Source: Anaerolineales bacterium
GTDB taxonomy: Bacteria > Chloroflexota > Anaerolineae > Anaerolineales > Villigracilaceae
Assembly (NCBI GenBank): GCA_019187665.1
Contig: JABARH010000003.1
Span: 158,982 to 222,981 of the forward strand
Reading direction: 5' to 3'
DNA: 64,000 nucleotides
Position numbers and translations under genes: made by a program. The notes beneath the pieces are model-generated. The model was given only the letters and a program-made list of their open reading frames with translations, did not search any database and was not told the origin of the DNA. Positions within the stretch are counted from its first letter, which is position 1. Every line of letters begins with the position of its first letter. This document shows positions 42,799 to 52,257 of the stretch, piece by piece.

Positions 42799-43824
42799 AT
42801 GCGCCTACCGGATCTATTCAAAAAACCGTTAATCGTTGCCATTGCCGCCGGAGTATTGGGGTTGGTCCTCGGACTCTTCTTTGCGTGGATGGTCTGGCCG
42901 ACCCAGTGGACCGACGCCACACCCGCCGCTCTTTCAGGGCAGGCCCAGGAAGATTACCTGCGCATGGCAATCGATTCATTTGAACTCAACCAGGACACCG
43001 ACCTGGCCTGGATCCGCATTCAGCAGGTGGGGGTGGAAAAATCGCTGCCCCTGTTGCAGAAGATTGCCAGCGCTCCGGGGCTGCAAGACCCGGGGATCGC
43101 TGCAAACTTCCGGGACCGCGTCGCGTCTGCGACGGGAGGCGCGCAACAGCCGCCCAGCCCCGACGGCCCGACGGATGACACGCCCTCGCTCCTTGCCAAC
43201 CAGTCCATGGTGATCGCGGTCAGCGGCGTGCTGGCCCTGGCTGTGCTGGTGGGGGTTGTTTATCTCTTCTGGCGGCGATTCATACGCGGACGATCACCCT
43301 CCTCGCCGGAAGAATATTCCCCGGCGCGGCAGGCGCAGGAGATCACGCGCGCCGCGGCCGACGCCAAAACCGATTTCTCCAAGATGGGCTTGCAGGAACC
43401 GACTTCGCGCACCATGACCACCTACGTGCTGGGCGACGACCTATATGACGAATCATTCAGCATCGACGCGCAGAACGGGGACTTCCTCGGCGAGTATGGC
43501 GTGGGCGTCTCGGATGCCATCGGCGTCGGAGACCCGAAGAAGGTCACGGCCATCGAGATCTGGCTGTTCGATAAGAACGACATCAAAACCGCGACCAAGG
43601 TATTGATGACACCACACGCCTTTAATGACCCGAATCTCCGCGCCAAACTGGAGGCCAAGGGCGAACTGGTACAGATCGAACCACATGGACAGACCCTGCT
43701 CGAAACCGCCACGCTCCAACTCCTTGCAACCGTTGTAGATCTGGAATTCGGCCAGGGCAACCTTCCACCCAAGAGTCACTTCGAGCGTATCACGCTGGAA
43801 CTGGCAGTGTGGCCCAAGGGCTAA
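42799..43824 (+). CDS. Hypothetical protein with two membrane segments (341 aa)
   Basis: Not a named family. Membrane helices at about 10-32 (PLIVAIAAGVLGLVLGLFF) and 138-160 (VIAVSGVLALAVLVGVVYLFW), a periplasmic-side helical loop between them, and a cytoplasmic C-terminal domain (about 190-341) with YVLGDDLYDESFSID...VTAIEIWLFDKNDIKT. The pattern suggests a membrane scaffold or sensor. AAAGGAG precedes the ATG. Monocistronic, ends in a terminator. Confidence 0.82.
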   Translation: MRLPDLFKKPLIVAIAAGVLGLVLGLFFAWMVWPTQWTDATPAALSGQAQEDYLRMAIDSFELNQDTDLAWIRIQQVGVEKSLPLLQKIASAPGLQDPGIAANFRDRVASATGGAQQPPSPDGPTDDTPSLLANQSMVIAVSGVLALAVLVGVVYLFWRRFIRGRSPSSPEEYSPARQAQEITRAAADAKTDFSKMGLQEPTSRTMTTYVLGDDLYDESFSIDAQNGDFLGEYGVGVSDAIGVGDPKKVTAIEIWLFDKNDIKTATKVLMTPHAFNDPNLRAKLEAKGELVQIEPHGQTLLETATLQLLATVVDLEFGQGNLPPKSHFERITLELAVWPKG

Positions 43825-43853
43825 GTAGACAAGCACACACGTAAACAGCGAAG

Positions 43854-43884
43854 AAAAAGACTCTGAGTTGATCAGAGTCTTTTT
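43854..43884. terminator. Bidirectional terminator between convergent genes
   Basis: A 13-bp stem AAAAAGACTCTGA/TCAGAGTCTTTTT with a GTTGA loop. Confidence 0.92.
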
Positions 43885-43900
43885 CTTACTTCGTAATTTC

Positions 43901-43942
43901 CATGTTCACATGTCTACGTGTTTACGTGCCTACGTGTTTACC
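43901..43942. repeat. Short octamer array (TCTACGTG/TTTACGTG)
   Basis: Four imperfect copies of TNTACGTG. It is the reverse complement of the ACACGTAG words at 54760 and 37512. Confidence 0.75.
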
Positions 43943-43953
43943 CAGGTACTGCC

Positions 43954-44418
43954 TCACTCGATCTTCAATATCTTGAAGCGCGCCTTCCCGGCGGGAGTTT
44001 CCACGTCCACCATATCGCCAGCCTTGTGGTCGCGCAGGGCTTTGCCGATCGGCGATTCGTAGGAGATGCGCCCGTTGCGCGGATCCGCTTCCTTCGGCCC
44101 GACCATGTGATAGGTCTCCGGCGCGTCGTTCCCCTCCTGGATCGTGACGTGCGATCCAACTATGACTGTATCGCTTTTCGCGCCCTCTTCAATGACAACG
44201 GCGCTGCCGACGATGAATTCCAACTCCTGGATGCGTCCCTCGAGGAAGGCCTGGTCTTCTTTCGCCTTGTGATAATCGGCATTCTCGGAGAGGTCGCCCA
44301 TTTGGATCGCAGAGCGCAGGCGCGCGGACAGTTCATCGCGCGCCCTGCCTTTTAAGTCTTCGAGCTCGGCTTTGAGTTTGGCAAAGCCTTCGGCGGTGAG
44401 GTAGGTGTTTTCGGACAT
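43954..44418 (-). CDS. greA: Transcription elongation factor GreA
   Basis: 154 residues. Rescues backtracked RNA polymerase by stimulating transcript cleavage. N-terminal antiparallel coiled coil with the tip motif GDLSENADYHKAKEDQ and a C-terminal FKBP-like domain ending SPIGKALRDHKAGDMVDVET. Two bases separate it from the upstream dGTPase-like gene. Confidence 0.96.
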   Translation of the reverse strand: MSENTYLTAEGFAKLKAELEDLKGRARDELSARLRSAIQMGDLSENADYHKAKEDQAFLEGRIQELEFIVGSAVVIEEGAKSDTVIVGSHVTIQEGNDAPETYHMVGPKEADPRNGRISYESPIGKALRDHKAGDMVDVETPAGKARFKILKIE

Positions 44419-44420
44419 GG

Positions 44421-45569
44421 TTACGGTTTCTCCGCGGGGTTAAATAATTTCTGATGTTCTTCGATGGCAAAACGGTCGGTCATGCCGGCGATGTAATCGC
44501 AGATGGTGCGTTCGAGTCCGCGCGAGTCGATCGGTTTGCGCGCGTGCTCGGGGAGGATCTCCGGCTCGGCGCGGTAGGCGTTGAACAGGTCGGCAAGGAT
44601 CTTCTCCGCTTTGACCTGCATGCGTACGACGCGGTAATGACGGTACATGTTGCGATACAGGAAATCTTTCAACTCGCGGTTGCGGCGGTGCATCTCTTCG
44701 CTGAAACCGATGACGTTGCGCTTTAACTTCTGAATGTCGAGCGCGGACTTCGCGCCGCTTTCCTGAATGCGGTTCGAGGTGGCGGTGACGAGGTCGGTCA
44801 CTTCGAGTCCGATCAACTCGCGGATCAGGCGGTGGCGCGCCATATCGTCCAGGTCGGGTCCCTGCCAGCCGGTGGAGGCGGTCAGCACTTCCCAGAGCAT
44901 GATGCCGCGCAACATGCGCGGCGTGATCAACTCGGAGCGCAAGCCGTCGTCCAGGTCGTGGGAGGTGTAGGCCAGTTCGTCGGCGACGTTGCAGATCTGA
45001 GTCTCGAGGTTGCCGCGCAGGTCCGGGTTAAAGGTGGAGGCGTCTGAAATATCGTATTCCGACTCGTGCTTGACGATTCCCTCGCGGACTTCCCAGGTCA
45101 GGTTGAGGCCGGGGAATTCGGGATAGCGGCTTTCCAGTTCGGTGACGAGGCGTAGAGTCTGTTTGTTGTGGTCGAACCCGCCGTGGTCGCGCATGAGGCG
45201 GGCGAGAGCCGTCTCGCCGGAATGACCGAAGGGCGGATGTCCGATATCGTGGACGAGGCAGATGGCTTCGACGAGGTCCTCGTTGGCGCCGAGGGCGCGC
45301 GCGATGGTGCGCCCGATCTGGGCGACCTCGATGGTGTGCGTCAGGCGCGTGCGGTAGTAGTCGCCTTCGTAGTTGACGAAGACCTGCGTCTTGTATTCGA
45401 GGCGGCGGAAGGCGGTGGTGTGGATGATGCGGTCGCGGTCGCGCTGGAAGGCGGTGCGATAGTCGGGTTCGCTGTCGAGGTAGGCGCGGCCTTTCGAGTC
45501 CTTGCTGCGCATTCCGTACGGCGCAAGGGAGGTGTCTTCGATCTCTTCGAGTTGCTGGCGAGTGTACAT
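44421..45569 (-). CDS. dgt: Deoxyguanosinetriphosphate triphosphohydrolase-like protein (HD domain)
   Basis: 382 residues. Hydrolyses dNTPs, releasing triphosphate, and helps control dNTP pools. Family signature RDRDRIIHTTAFRRLEYKTQ, the HD metal site at RLTHTIEV...LVHDIGHPPFGHSGE and a later D in NVADELAYTSHDLDD. Length fits the short dGTPase-like group (type 2). Symbol given by family only. Confidence 0.92.
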   Translation of the reverse strand: MYTRQQLEEIEDTSLAPYGMRSKDSKGRAYLDSEPDYRTAFQRDRDRIIHTTAFRRLEYKTQVFVNYEGDYYRTRLTHTIEVAQIGRTIARALGANEDLVEAICLVHDIGHPPFGHSGETALARLMRDHGGFDHNKQTLRLVTELESRYPEFPGLNLTWEVREGIVKHESEYDISDASTFNPDLRGNLETQICNVADELAYTSHDLDDGLRSELITPRMLRGIMLWEVLTASTGWQGPDLDDMARHRLIRELIGLEVTDLVTATSNRIQESGAKSALDIQKLKRNVIGFSEEMHRRNRELKDFLYRNMYRHYRVVRMQVKAEKILADLFNAYRAEPEILPEHARKPIDSRGLERTICDYIAGMTDRFAIEEHQKLFNPAEKP

Positions 45570-45599
45570 ATTCGTTATTCTAACCTGAAATTAGAAGAG

Positions 45600-45760
45600 C
45601 TTCTTGCGGACACGGATTTCACGGATCACACGGATTCTTTTTTTATTTTATCCGTGGAATCCGTGTTATCCGTGACCAAAAAAGATGACCGCAAAGCGCG
45701 CTGAGATCGCAAAGAAAAAAAGAATTATCTTCGCGCCCTTGGCGGGCTTCGCGGTTGGAT
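45600..45760. repeat. Dispersed intergenic repeat (CACGGATT and CGCAAAG types)
   Basis: Clustered words ACGGATTTCACGGATCACACGG, here 45608-45640, plus ATCCGTGTTATCCGTGACC, then ACCGCAAAGCGCGCTGAGA as at 4374. The first part is an imperfect inverted repeat around a T-rich centre. It fills the gap between dgt and tRNA-Leu. Confidence 0.6.
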
Positions 45761-45764
45761 AAGG

Positions 45765-45848
45765 TGGGGCGAGTGGGACTTGAACCCACATGGTCGTGAG
45801 ACCAGCGGTTTTTAAGACCGCCGCGTAAGCCGATTCCGCCATCGCCCC
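45765..45848 (-). tRNA. tRNA-Leu (anticodon TAA)
   Basis: An 84-nt class II tRNA: acceptor GGGGCGA/TCGCCCC with discriminator A, anticodon stem GCGGT/ACCGC around CTTAAAA (anticodon TAA, plus-strand positions 45812-45814), long variable arm (TGGTCTCACGACCA) and GTGGGTTCAAGTCCCAC T-arm. Confidence 0.96.
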
Positions 45849-45866
45849 GGTGAGGGGAATTTTACC

Positions 45867-46091
45867 TTAATTTGAGGATGTGTTTTGAGGTTGGGGAGAT
45901 AACAAACTCCGCATTGAGTCGCCACTCTCACCGGGATTGAAAACTTCCCCATTCCAAAAGGTGTCATCAACAAATTCACTGACAGTCCAAATCCATTTTT
46001 CATTCCCGTTTATGTCAACAACCTTGAAAGGTCGGATATAAGCGCCTGTAGTATACAAGACGGGAATATCAAATTCAATTTTGTTTTTCAT
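45867..46091 (-). CDS. Hypothetical protein linked to the restriction-modification genes (74 aa)
   Basis: Not recognised. Acidic, soluble, with FDIPVLYTTGAYIRPFKVVD and WIWTVSEFVDD. The ATG at 46091 has GAGGTGG upstream; a longer form from 46118 would overlap the endonuclease gene. It lies in the same AT-rich segment and the same direction as the restriction enzyme, so it arrived with it or belongs to the system. Confidence 0.65.
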   Translation of the reverse strand: MKNKIEFDIPVLYTTGAYIRPFKVVDINGNEKWIWTVSEFVDDTFWNGEVFNPGESGDSMRSLLSPQPQNTSSN

Positions 46092-46107
46092 AAAAACCAC
46101 CTCAAAA

Positions 46108-46923
46108 CTAGAATCCAAACAACAGGGTATCCATCATTGCCTTAGACTTTTCCCGCCCAACCTCCCGATATATATCAAGAAGCTCTTCATACGTCCCCTT
46201 CCCACCAATAATCTGCCAAAATTCATCGCCAAGGAGAACCTCGTTTTCCATATCGAGATATTGAAGACTAAAACTATGCCGATAATCTTCTCGACGAAGA
46301 CCATAAGGATTGTAAGCCATAGCAAAATATGCATTGACCTTTGGTCGGCTTTCTTGGGTTATTGCATGGACTCGCAATAATCTTTCGGCGATTTCCAGGC
46401 ACTGCCCCTTATTCGGCTTTGGGGATTTAATTTCGAAGAAATATCGAGCGCCCTTTTTGTCTTCCAGGTACAGATCGGCAACAACTGGCCTCTCAACCCA
46501 ATGGTCATCTTGGACTTGCAATATATCTTTGATTAAGTTCATAAAATTTGGCCGATGCTCTGATGCAATTTGAGTTACAAGTTGCTCGATTCGCGCGGCA
46601 GCTGCATTTGGCATCTGACCGGTAGCAACAAAATTTCGGCGAACAGTTTTGTAGAATTGCGATGCAATAAGACGCGCACACTCCTCAAAAGTAGAACCTA
46701 ACTTTGTTGAAAACGAACGTTCAAAAGCACTAACACGAAGAATCTGGTCAGGAATAATCGCCTCGTGAAATGGTTTATAACCACCATCAGTTGGCGGTTC
46801 ATCCTCGTGTTCATCTTTGATTAACCGAGGAGGGGTATCAACGGGTTTGTGTTGTTGTACCAGTCCATCAATAAATCCCTCTAAATAACCTTTGATGGCT
46901 GAACGCACCTGCGGATTTATCAT
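46108..46923 (-). CDS. Type II restriction endonuclease, TdeIII-like
   Basis: 271 residues. A PD-(D/E)xK-type core is visible: ERPVVADLYLEDKKGARYFFEIKSPKPNKGQ (here as D in ADLY and E-I-K in FFEIKS), the arrangement of TdeIII-family enzymes. N-terminal helical domain with a small insert rich in D and E (KDEHEDEPPTD). The start overlaps the methyltransferase stop codon. The cut site cannot be read from sequence; the cognate methyltransferase has an N4-cytosine-type motif. Confidence 0.8.
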   Translation of the reverse strand: MINPQVRSAIKGYLEGFIDGLVQQHKPVDTPPRLIKDEHEDEPPTDGGYKPFHEAIIPDQILRVSAFERSFSTKLGSTFEECARLIASQFYKTVRRNFVATGQMPNAAAARIEQLVTQIASEHRPNFMNLIKDILQVQDDHWVERPVVADLYLEDKKGARYFFEIKSPKPNKGQCLEIAERLLRVHAITQESRPKVNAYFAMAYNPYGLRREDYRHSFSLQYLDMENEVLLGDEFWQIIGGKGTYEELLDIYREVGREKSKAMMDTLLFGF

Positions 46924-48143
46924 GATTTCCTCCAGACAAATACATCCTCATAGAATTCCGAAGAACGCCTGCCTGTTCGGCGATTCACATGCCGTCTAAC
47001 AATGGCTTCAATTTGCACATAGCTTTCTTTTGCAATGTAGTCATAAAGTCCATATCTATCGCCTGCTACAACAATCAAGTATCCTCCAGATTTCATTGAC
47101 TTCATTGCATTTGCAAAAACTTGAACTAAATCACCTTGATAGGTCTTCTTGGCTTTTTGACTCGAACCCTGCTCGGCTGGCCCAATTTCATTTGTACGAC
47201 GATCTTCCAAGCCCAACAATTCGTAAGCATAACGATGTTGTTCGTGGTAATCAATTAATCCAACATAAGGCGGACTGGTGATTAAACCATCAATTGAAGG
47301 TATCGGCTCGTATCGGCTATCGCCATGAAATACAGAAACTTCAGCGTTTGTTCTTAGAAGAGAATATTCTTCAATTCTCTTGATTGTATCTTGGCTATAT
47401 CGCTTCAGAAATTTATAAGCAGACTCGGTCGGCACACAGGTTCTACTATGCTTATAACACCAGTAAGGCTCGGTCTGAGGCCTTTTTGGAAAATCTAAAT
47501 CAAAGTGTGTCGTGAGACGAGATGAACGAGCCGACCGAGACAGAATCACTTTCAATACATTTTTGTATTCATACTCGTCAATTAGGTTCCGGTAGGAAAG
47601 CAACTCGTTTAGAGCCTGCGGGGCGAACCATGATGCCAAATATTCGCTTTGATTACTGGCTTCATATTTTCCTTCCCTCTCCCATAGGGCTAGTTGGTGA
47701 GTATGAGTTTGCGTCTCAAGATTTACTTTTTCAAGAATATCTTCCACTTCCGATTTGAGTCTCTTTAATTCATATCTATCAGTTTTTGCCTTCATCAACA
47801 TCACATTGAAGGCCGAAATATCATAAGCAATAGAATTTACGCCTAACTCATTAGCTTGCACCAGAGTTGTGCCTGAACCGCCAAAAGGATCAAACACTGT
47901 TTGTCCTGGCTTGAAATACTTTCTCAGAAAGATCTCAACGAGTTGGGGAATAAATTTCCCCAAATAAGGGTGCAGCCGGTGAACATGTTTTGTTCTTTCT
48001 CGTTCGGGCAAATCCTTTTCGCGCCAATTTAAATTTAGCGCAGAAAGGGGTGTTTCAGGATTAACACCACTAGAAATAGTCGGCTGGGACTCTTCCGAGT
48101 AAAAGACTACACGTTTTTCTTCATTCGTTAGATTTTCTGCCAT
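46920..48143 (-). CDS. DNA methyltransferase, N4-cytosine/N6-adenine type (SPPY)
   Basis: 407 residues. SAM-binding motif I FDPFGGSGTTLVQA (about 88-101) and catalytic motif IV TSPPYVG (about 282-288), order and spacing as in beta-class amino-methyltransferases; SPPY is most common in N4-cytosine enzymes. Between them is the target-recognition region (about 150-260), with YWCYKHSRTC. Protects host DNA from the neighbouring endonuclease. The ATG at 48143 has GAGGT upstream; a GTG at 48158 is an alternative. Confidence 0.9.
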   Translation of the reverse strand: MAENLTNEEKRVVFYSEESQPTISSGVNPETPLSALNLNWREKDLPERERTKHVHRLHPYLGKFIPQLVEIFLRKYFKPGQTVFDPFGGSGTTLVQANELGVNSIAYDISAFNVMLMKAKTDRYELKRLKSEVEDILEKVNLETQTHTHQLALWEREGKYEASNQSEYLASWFAPQALNELLSYRNLIDEYEYKNVLKVILSRSARSSRLTTHFDLDFPKRPQTEPYWCYKHSRTCVPTESAYKFLKRYSQDTIKRIEEYSLLRTNAEVSVFHGDSRYEPIPSIDGLITSPPYVGLIDYHEQHRYAYELLGLEDRRTNEIGPAEQGSSQKAKKTYQGDLVQVFANAMKSMKSGGYLIVVAGDRYGLYDYIAKESYVQIEAIVRRHVNRRTGRRSSEFYEDVFVWRKS

Positions 48144-48258
48144 TATTAAACCTCGCACTAAATTCTAACCGAGCAACTTTTTGTGATAGTTGTCATGAAA
48201 TATGAGTTACCACCTCGCGCGTTGACCTCACGAGGCGGTTGACTATTTGACTAGCAGG

Positions 48259-49965
48259 CTATCCGACTTTTTGACTAACCTTCGCCCAACTATCCTTCAA
48301 CGTCACCGTGCGATTGAAGACCGGCTTGCCGGGTTTCGTATCGAGGTCCGCGCAGAAATAGCCGGTGCGCTCGAACTGGAATCGCTCACCCGCTTCCACA
48401 TTTCCCAGCGCAGGCTCGACATACGCATTGCCGATCACTTCGAGCGAGTTGGGATTGATGATCGCATCCAAATCGCCATCGTCCGGGCGCTCAACGGTGA
48501 ACAACTGCTCGTACAGCCGCACCTCGGCTTTGACTGCATGTTCCGCCGAAACCCAATGGATGGTGGACTTAACCTTGCGTCCATCCGGCGCGTCGCCGCC
48601 GCGCGTGGCGGGATCGTACGTGCAATGTACCTCGATCACTTCGCCCGCCGCGTCCTTAACCGCGTGCGTGCATTTGATCAGGTACGCATAGCGCAGTCGC
48701 ACCTCGTTGCCCGGATACAGGCGGAAATATTTGGGCGGCGGCGTCTCGCGGAAATCGTCCCGCTCAATGTAAATCACCTTCGAGAACGGGACCTTGCGCG
48801 TCCCTGCCGACGGGTCTTCGGGATTGTTGACCGCTTCCATCTCTTCGGTCTGACCTTCGGGATAATTGTCAATGATCACCTTGAGCGGTTTCAACACCGC
48901 CATGCGCCGCAGGGCGCGCTTGTTCAGGTCGTCGCGGATGACGGCTTCCAACTGACCCATCTCCACGTAGGAATCATTCTTCGTCTCGCCGGTCCCGGTC
49001 ACGAAATGGATGATCGCCTCCGGCGTGACCCCGCGGCGGCGCAGACCTCGCAGGGTGGTCAATCGGGGATCGTCCCAGCCGCGCACGATGCCCTCCTCCA
49101 CCAGTTTGCGCACCTTGCGTTTGCTCATCATGGCATAGGTCAGGTTGAGGCGCGAGAACTCGATCTGGCGGCTGGGAAACGCCTCCAGTTTTTGCAGGAA
49201 CCATTCGTACAATGGGCGATGGATGATGTACTCGTTGGAACACAGCGAATGGGTCACACCTTCCATCGAATCGTTTTGTCCATGCGACCAATCGTACATC
49301 GGATAGATGTGCCACTTGTCGCCGGTGCGGTGATGGTGGACGTGCATGATGCGATACATGACCGGGTCGCGCAATAAAATATTCGGGTGCGCCATATCAA
49401 TTTTGGCGCGCAACACACGGCTCCCCTCGGCGAACTCGCCGTTCTTCATCCGTTCGAGCAGGTCCAAATTTTCCTCGACGGAACGATTCCGATACGGCGA
49501 ATCCACTCCGGGTTTGATGGCGGATTCGGTCTCGCTCCATTTCGTGCCTTTGGGCAGGGTGCCGCGGCTGGCGCTCATCTCCTCCTGAGTCTGATCGTCC
49601 ACGTATGCCAACCCCAGCCTCACCAGATTCACCGCCCAACTGTAGAGCAGGTCGAAGTAATCGGAGGCGAAGGTCACCTTTGCCCATTGGATTCCCAGCC
49701 AGGCGGCGTCCGCTTCGATGGCTTCCACGAACTCGGTCTCTTCTTTGGATGGATTGGTGTCGTCGAAACGCAGATACAACTCGCCGCCGAATTCCTGCGC
49801 GGTGAAGTAGTCAATCAAAAACGCCTTGACGTGTCCGATGTGCAAATATCCGTTCGGCTCGGGCGGCAAACGCGTGCGGACATAATTGAAGCGTCCGTTC
49901 TTCAGATCTTCGGTCACGGCTTCGCGGATGAAGGCGGGGATGCGGCTGGTTTTTTCTTCGGTCAT
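48259..49965 (-). CDS. glnS: Glutamine-tRNA ligase
   Basis: 568 residues. Charges tRNA-Gln. Class I HIGH motif in [17 protein letters not shown] and the KMSKS counterpart MSKRKVRKL; GlnRS-type insert and the C-terminal beta-barrel anticodon domains ([10 protein letters not shown] to the end). Bacteria with GlnRS usually acquired it by transfer from eukaryotes or from other bacteria. A tRNA-Gln lies 2.2 kb away. Full length. Confidence 0.96.
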   Translation of the reverse strand: MTEEKTSRIPAFIREAVTEDLKNGRFNYVRTRLPPEPNGYLHIGHVKAFLIDYFTAQEFGGELYLRFDDTNPSKEETEFVEAIEADAAWLGIQWAKVTFASDYFDLLYSWAVNLVRLGLAYVDDQTQEEMSASRGTLPKGTKWSETESAIKPGVDSPYRNRSVEENLDLLERMKNGEFAEGSRVLRAKIDMAHPNILLRDPVMYRIMHVHHHRTGDKWHIYPMYDWSHGQNDSMEGVTHSLCSNEYIIHRPLYEWFLQKLEAFPSRQIEFSRLNLTYAMMSKRKVRKLVEEGIVRGWDDPRLTTLRGLRRRGVTPEAIIHFVTGTGETKNDSYVEMGQLEAVIRDDLNKRALRRMAVLKPLKVIIDNYPEGQTEEMEAVNNPEDPSAGTRKVPFSKVIYIERDDFRETPPPKYFRLYPGNEVRLRYAYLIKCTHAVKDAAGEVIEVHCTYDPATRGGDAPDGRKVKSTIHWVSAEHAVKAEVRLYEQLFTVERPDDGDLDAIINPNSLEVIGNAYVEPALGNVEAGERFQFERTGYFCADLDTKPGKPVFNRTVTLKDSWAKVSQKVG

Positions 49966-50080
49966 TCTGATTCCTTGTAACTCAATTATGGCGGCAATTA
50001 TAAACCGAACTTCAACGGTATGCCCCTCTTCAATTCCGAAGGGATGGAATGATTGTAATAAAGATCATCCATGATGGATA

Positions 50081-50121
50081 AACCCCGAAGAGGTGAAATT
50101 CTATGACACCCCTTCGGGGTT
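50081..50121. repeat. Imperfect 15-bp inverted repeat in the glnS upstream gap
   Basis: AACCCCGAAGAGGTG and CACCCCTTCGGGGTT pair with one mismatch around 11 nt. Further CCGAAGGGATGG and TTTCACCCCGTTGGGGC words lie on both sides (50036-50170), so the whole gap is repeat-like. Confidence 0.65.
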
Positions 50122-50181
50122 GTGACGAAACACAAATCTCGTCTATAATCATTTCACCCCGTTGGGGCTCTGGAGGCGCAC

Positions 50182-50502
50182 ATGAGCGAAAACAAAACAT
50201 TCCCCGGCACATACTTCGACCGCGATACGGTCCTCAAGCTCTCGCGCTGGGCGGACATCCTGGCGTGGGTCATCGCGCTCGTGTACGCGCTCGATCTGCT
50301 CCTTGCCCTGGTTGTGTTCCTGCTCAGCATGGCGCGCGGCTTTTGGGTCGGGGGCTTCACCGACATCGCCACCAACCTCCTCTACATCATCGAACGTCCC
50401 TTTCGCGGCGTGGTGTATTTCATCGCATTGCAGGCGATCGGAAAAACAATGTTGATGTTGATGGACATGGAGGAAAATACGCGGCGCGCGGCAAGAAAGT
50501 AA
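50182..50502 (+). CDS. Hypothetical small membrane protein (106 aa)
   Basis: Not recognised. Two membrane segments (about 25-50, ADILAWVIALVYALDLLLAL, and about 72-95), a basic C-terminal tail (ENTRRAARK). TATAAT at about 50143 and GGAG before the ATG support expression. Convergent with the HD-GYP gene. Confidence 0.72.
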   Translation: MSENKTFPGTYFDRDTVLKLSRWADILAWVIALVYALDLLLALVVFLLSMARGFWVGGFTDIATNLLYIIERPFRGVVYFIALQAIGKTMLMLMDMEENTRRAARK

Positions 50503-50542
50503 CGCAAATTGGCAATTGGCGCCCACCTCGCCCGCGCGCAGA

Positions 50543-51775
50543 TCACATGCTCAGGAAGGCGTCCACCACTTGCGGGTCGAAGTGAGTCCCCGATTGTTCG
50601 CGCAGGTAGGCGCGCACGTTTTCCGGCTGGACGCGTTTGCGATATGGGCGGTCGGAGGTCAGCGCGTCCCACACATCGGCAATGGAAAAGATGCGCGCCG
50701 CAAATGGGATCTGCGCTTCCTTCAGCCCGCGCGGATACCCGCTCCCGTCCCATTTTTCGTGATGGCAATAGGGGATGTCTATGGCGCGGTGCAAAAAGCG
50801 GATCGGCTTTAACATTTCGTACGCAAAGAGCGGGTGTCGCCGCACCAGGTCGCGCTCCTCGGCGCTGAGTTCGCCGGGCTTGAGCAGGATCGCGTCGGGG
50901 ATCGCCATCTTGCCGATGTCGTGCAGTAACGCGCCGCGTTGATAATGGATGATCTCTTCATCCGCGACCCCCATGAATTTTGCCAGTTGAACCGTTAACG
51001 ATGTGACGCGCTGGGTATGTCCCTCGGTTTCCTTATCGCGCAAGTCGAGCGCGCGCACCCAGCCATTAAGAGTCGCATCGTAGGCAATCTCCAATTCGGC
51101 GTTGGCGGCTTTCAGGCTTTCAAACAGGCGCGCATTGTCTATGGCGACTGCGGCTTGGTCGGCAAATGCGGAGATGATGGAAAGGTCGCTTTCGCGGAAC
51201 ATGCCGGGCATGCCGCGATGGTCCACATAGATCACGCCGATGATTTCGTCTTTAAGTTTGAGCGGGGCGCACAGGATCGAGCGCAATTGGAACGTGGCGA
51301 CGCTCATCTGATTCTCGAAGCGTGGATCGGACTGCGCGTTGGTGGTGATGACGGGCTTGCCCGAATCGGTGACGGCATGGATGATCGTGCGGCTGACTGA
51401 AAAAACTTTTTCCAAACTCTCCCCATCCATGCCGCGCGCGGTCTGCACCGCCAGTTCGCCCCGTTCGTCTTTCAACATCAGGAAGCCGCGCTCCGCCTGC
51501 ATCAGGTGGATCAGGCGGTCCATCACATCCTCCAGCACCTGCTTCAGCCCCAGCGACGAATTGATCGTGCGCCCCACGCCCATGAACGCGCCAAGTTGAT
51601 TCTGATGCAGTTCCAGGATCGTGTTGACATTTTGCTCGAGCAGTTGCAAAAGACCGGAGACGCGCCCCACGATCTCGCCCGCCCCGGCCGGGACCGTCTG
51701 CGCCGAAGCGAGCAGGTTGCCCAACTCGCGGAACTGAGTCTGCACGGACTGATGGATGGGTATCTGCGTGGACAT
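50543..51775 (-). CDS. GAF and HD-GYP domain protein, putative cyclic-di-GMP phosphodiesterase
   Basis: 410 residues. N-terminal helical segment (1-60), GAF domain (about 75-225, with AERGFLMLKDERGELA), a linker helix, then the HD-GYP domain (HD in GALLHDIGKMAIPD, later DGSGYPRG). HD-GYP enzymes break down cyclic-di-GMP; the GAF domain likely senses a small ligand or redox state. I chose the ATG at 51775; the in-frame start at 51823 lacks support. Confidence 0.92.
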   Translation of the reverse strand: MSTQIPIHQSVQTQFRELGNLLASAQTVPAGAGEIVGRVSGLLQLLEQNVNTILELHQNQLGAFMGVGRTINSSLGLKQVLEDVMDRLIHLMQAERGFLMLKDERGELAVQTARGMDGESLEKVFSVSRTIIHAVTDSGKPVITTNAQSDPRFENQMSVATFQLRSILCAPLKLKDEIIGVIYVDHRGMPGMFRESDLSIISAFADQAAVAIDNARLFESLKAANAELEIAYDATLNGWVRALDLRDKETEGHTQRVTSLTVQLAKFMGVADEEIIHYQRGALLHDIGKMAIPDAILLKPGELSAEERDLVRRHPLFAYEMLKPIRFLHRAIDIPYCHHEKWDGSGYPRGLKEAQIPFAARIFSIADVWDALTSDRPYRKRVQPENVRAYLREQSGTHFDPQVVDAFLSM

Positions 51776-51940
51776 ACAACTCGATTTTACTCCAAGCGCG
51801 CGTCTCTGCGTGTGCGCATGCAAAACATGTCAGCAGACGTTACAACTGCCCTGGCGGGCGTTGCCAGGAGAACGTCCGCCTACGCCAGCGTAAGAAGCGC
51901 TCTCCAGCGTCGAATGGACAACCTTTGCGCGCACCTGCGT

Positions 51941-52092
51941 ATGGTCTTTTCAAAGTCGCTTGACAAACCGGCGGGTTTGGAACGCGAATGCCACGAATAG
52001 GCGAATTTCGCGAATTTTCCTGGGTTTATTCGCGTCATTCGCTGATTGGCGTAACTCGCGTTGAGGAATCTCCGACTTTTTAAGAAAGCCAT
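51941..52092 (-). mobile_element. MITE family 2, copy B (152 bp, 12-bp target duplication)
   Basis: Imperfect terminal inverted repeats ATGGTCTTTTCAAAGTCGC and GACTTTTTAAGAAAGCCAT, flanked by a perfect 12-bp direct repeat GCGCACCTGCGT (51929-51940 and 52093-52104). It is almost identical, in opposite orientation, to 61377-61526. Confidence 0.88.
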
Positions 52093-52158
52093 GCGCACCT
52101 GCGTGACCGCCCTTGTCCGAATGAAATCGCTGTGCTAAAATTCCGCCCGCTGGCTCAT

Positions 52159-52229
52159 TGGGGATTGGTGAAATGGCATCACGTTGCGCTCTGGACGCAA
52201 AATTTGAGGTTCGAATCCTTAATCCCCAG
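52159..52229 (+). tRNA. tRNA-Gln (anticodon CTG)
   Basis: A 71-nt cloverleaf: acceptor TGGGGAT/ATCCCCA with discriminator G, D-arm TGGTGAAATGGCATCA, anticodon stem TTGCG/CGCAA around CTCTGGA (CTG at 52191-52193) and GAGGTTCGAATCCTT T-arm. No encoded CCA. Confidence 0.95.
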
Positions 52230-52232
52230 CTG

Positions 52233-52257
52233 CGACTCCCTCTCGTGAGGGAGTCTT
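52233..52257 (+). terminator. Terminator after tRNA-Gln
   Basis: A 9-bp stem GACTCCCTC/GAGGGAGTC with a TCGT loop, followed by TTTTATTTT. Confidence 0.9.

Noticed and set aside
45849..48258. tRNA-Leu-integrated genomic island with attachment repeats
   Set aside because: No second copy of a tRNA segment was found on the far side and no integrase is present; only the composition supports transfer.
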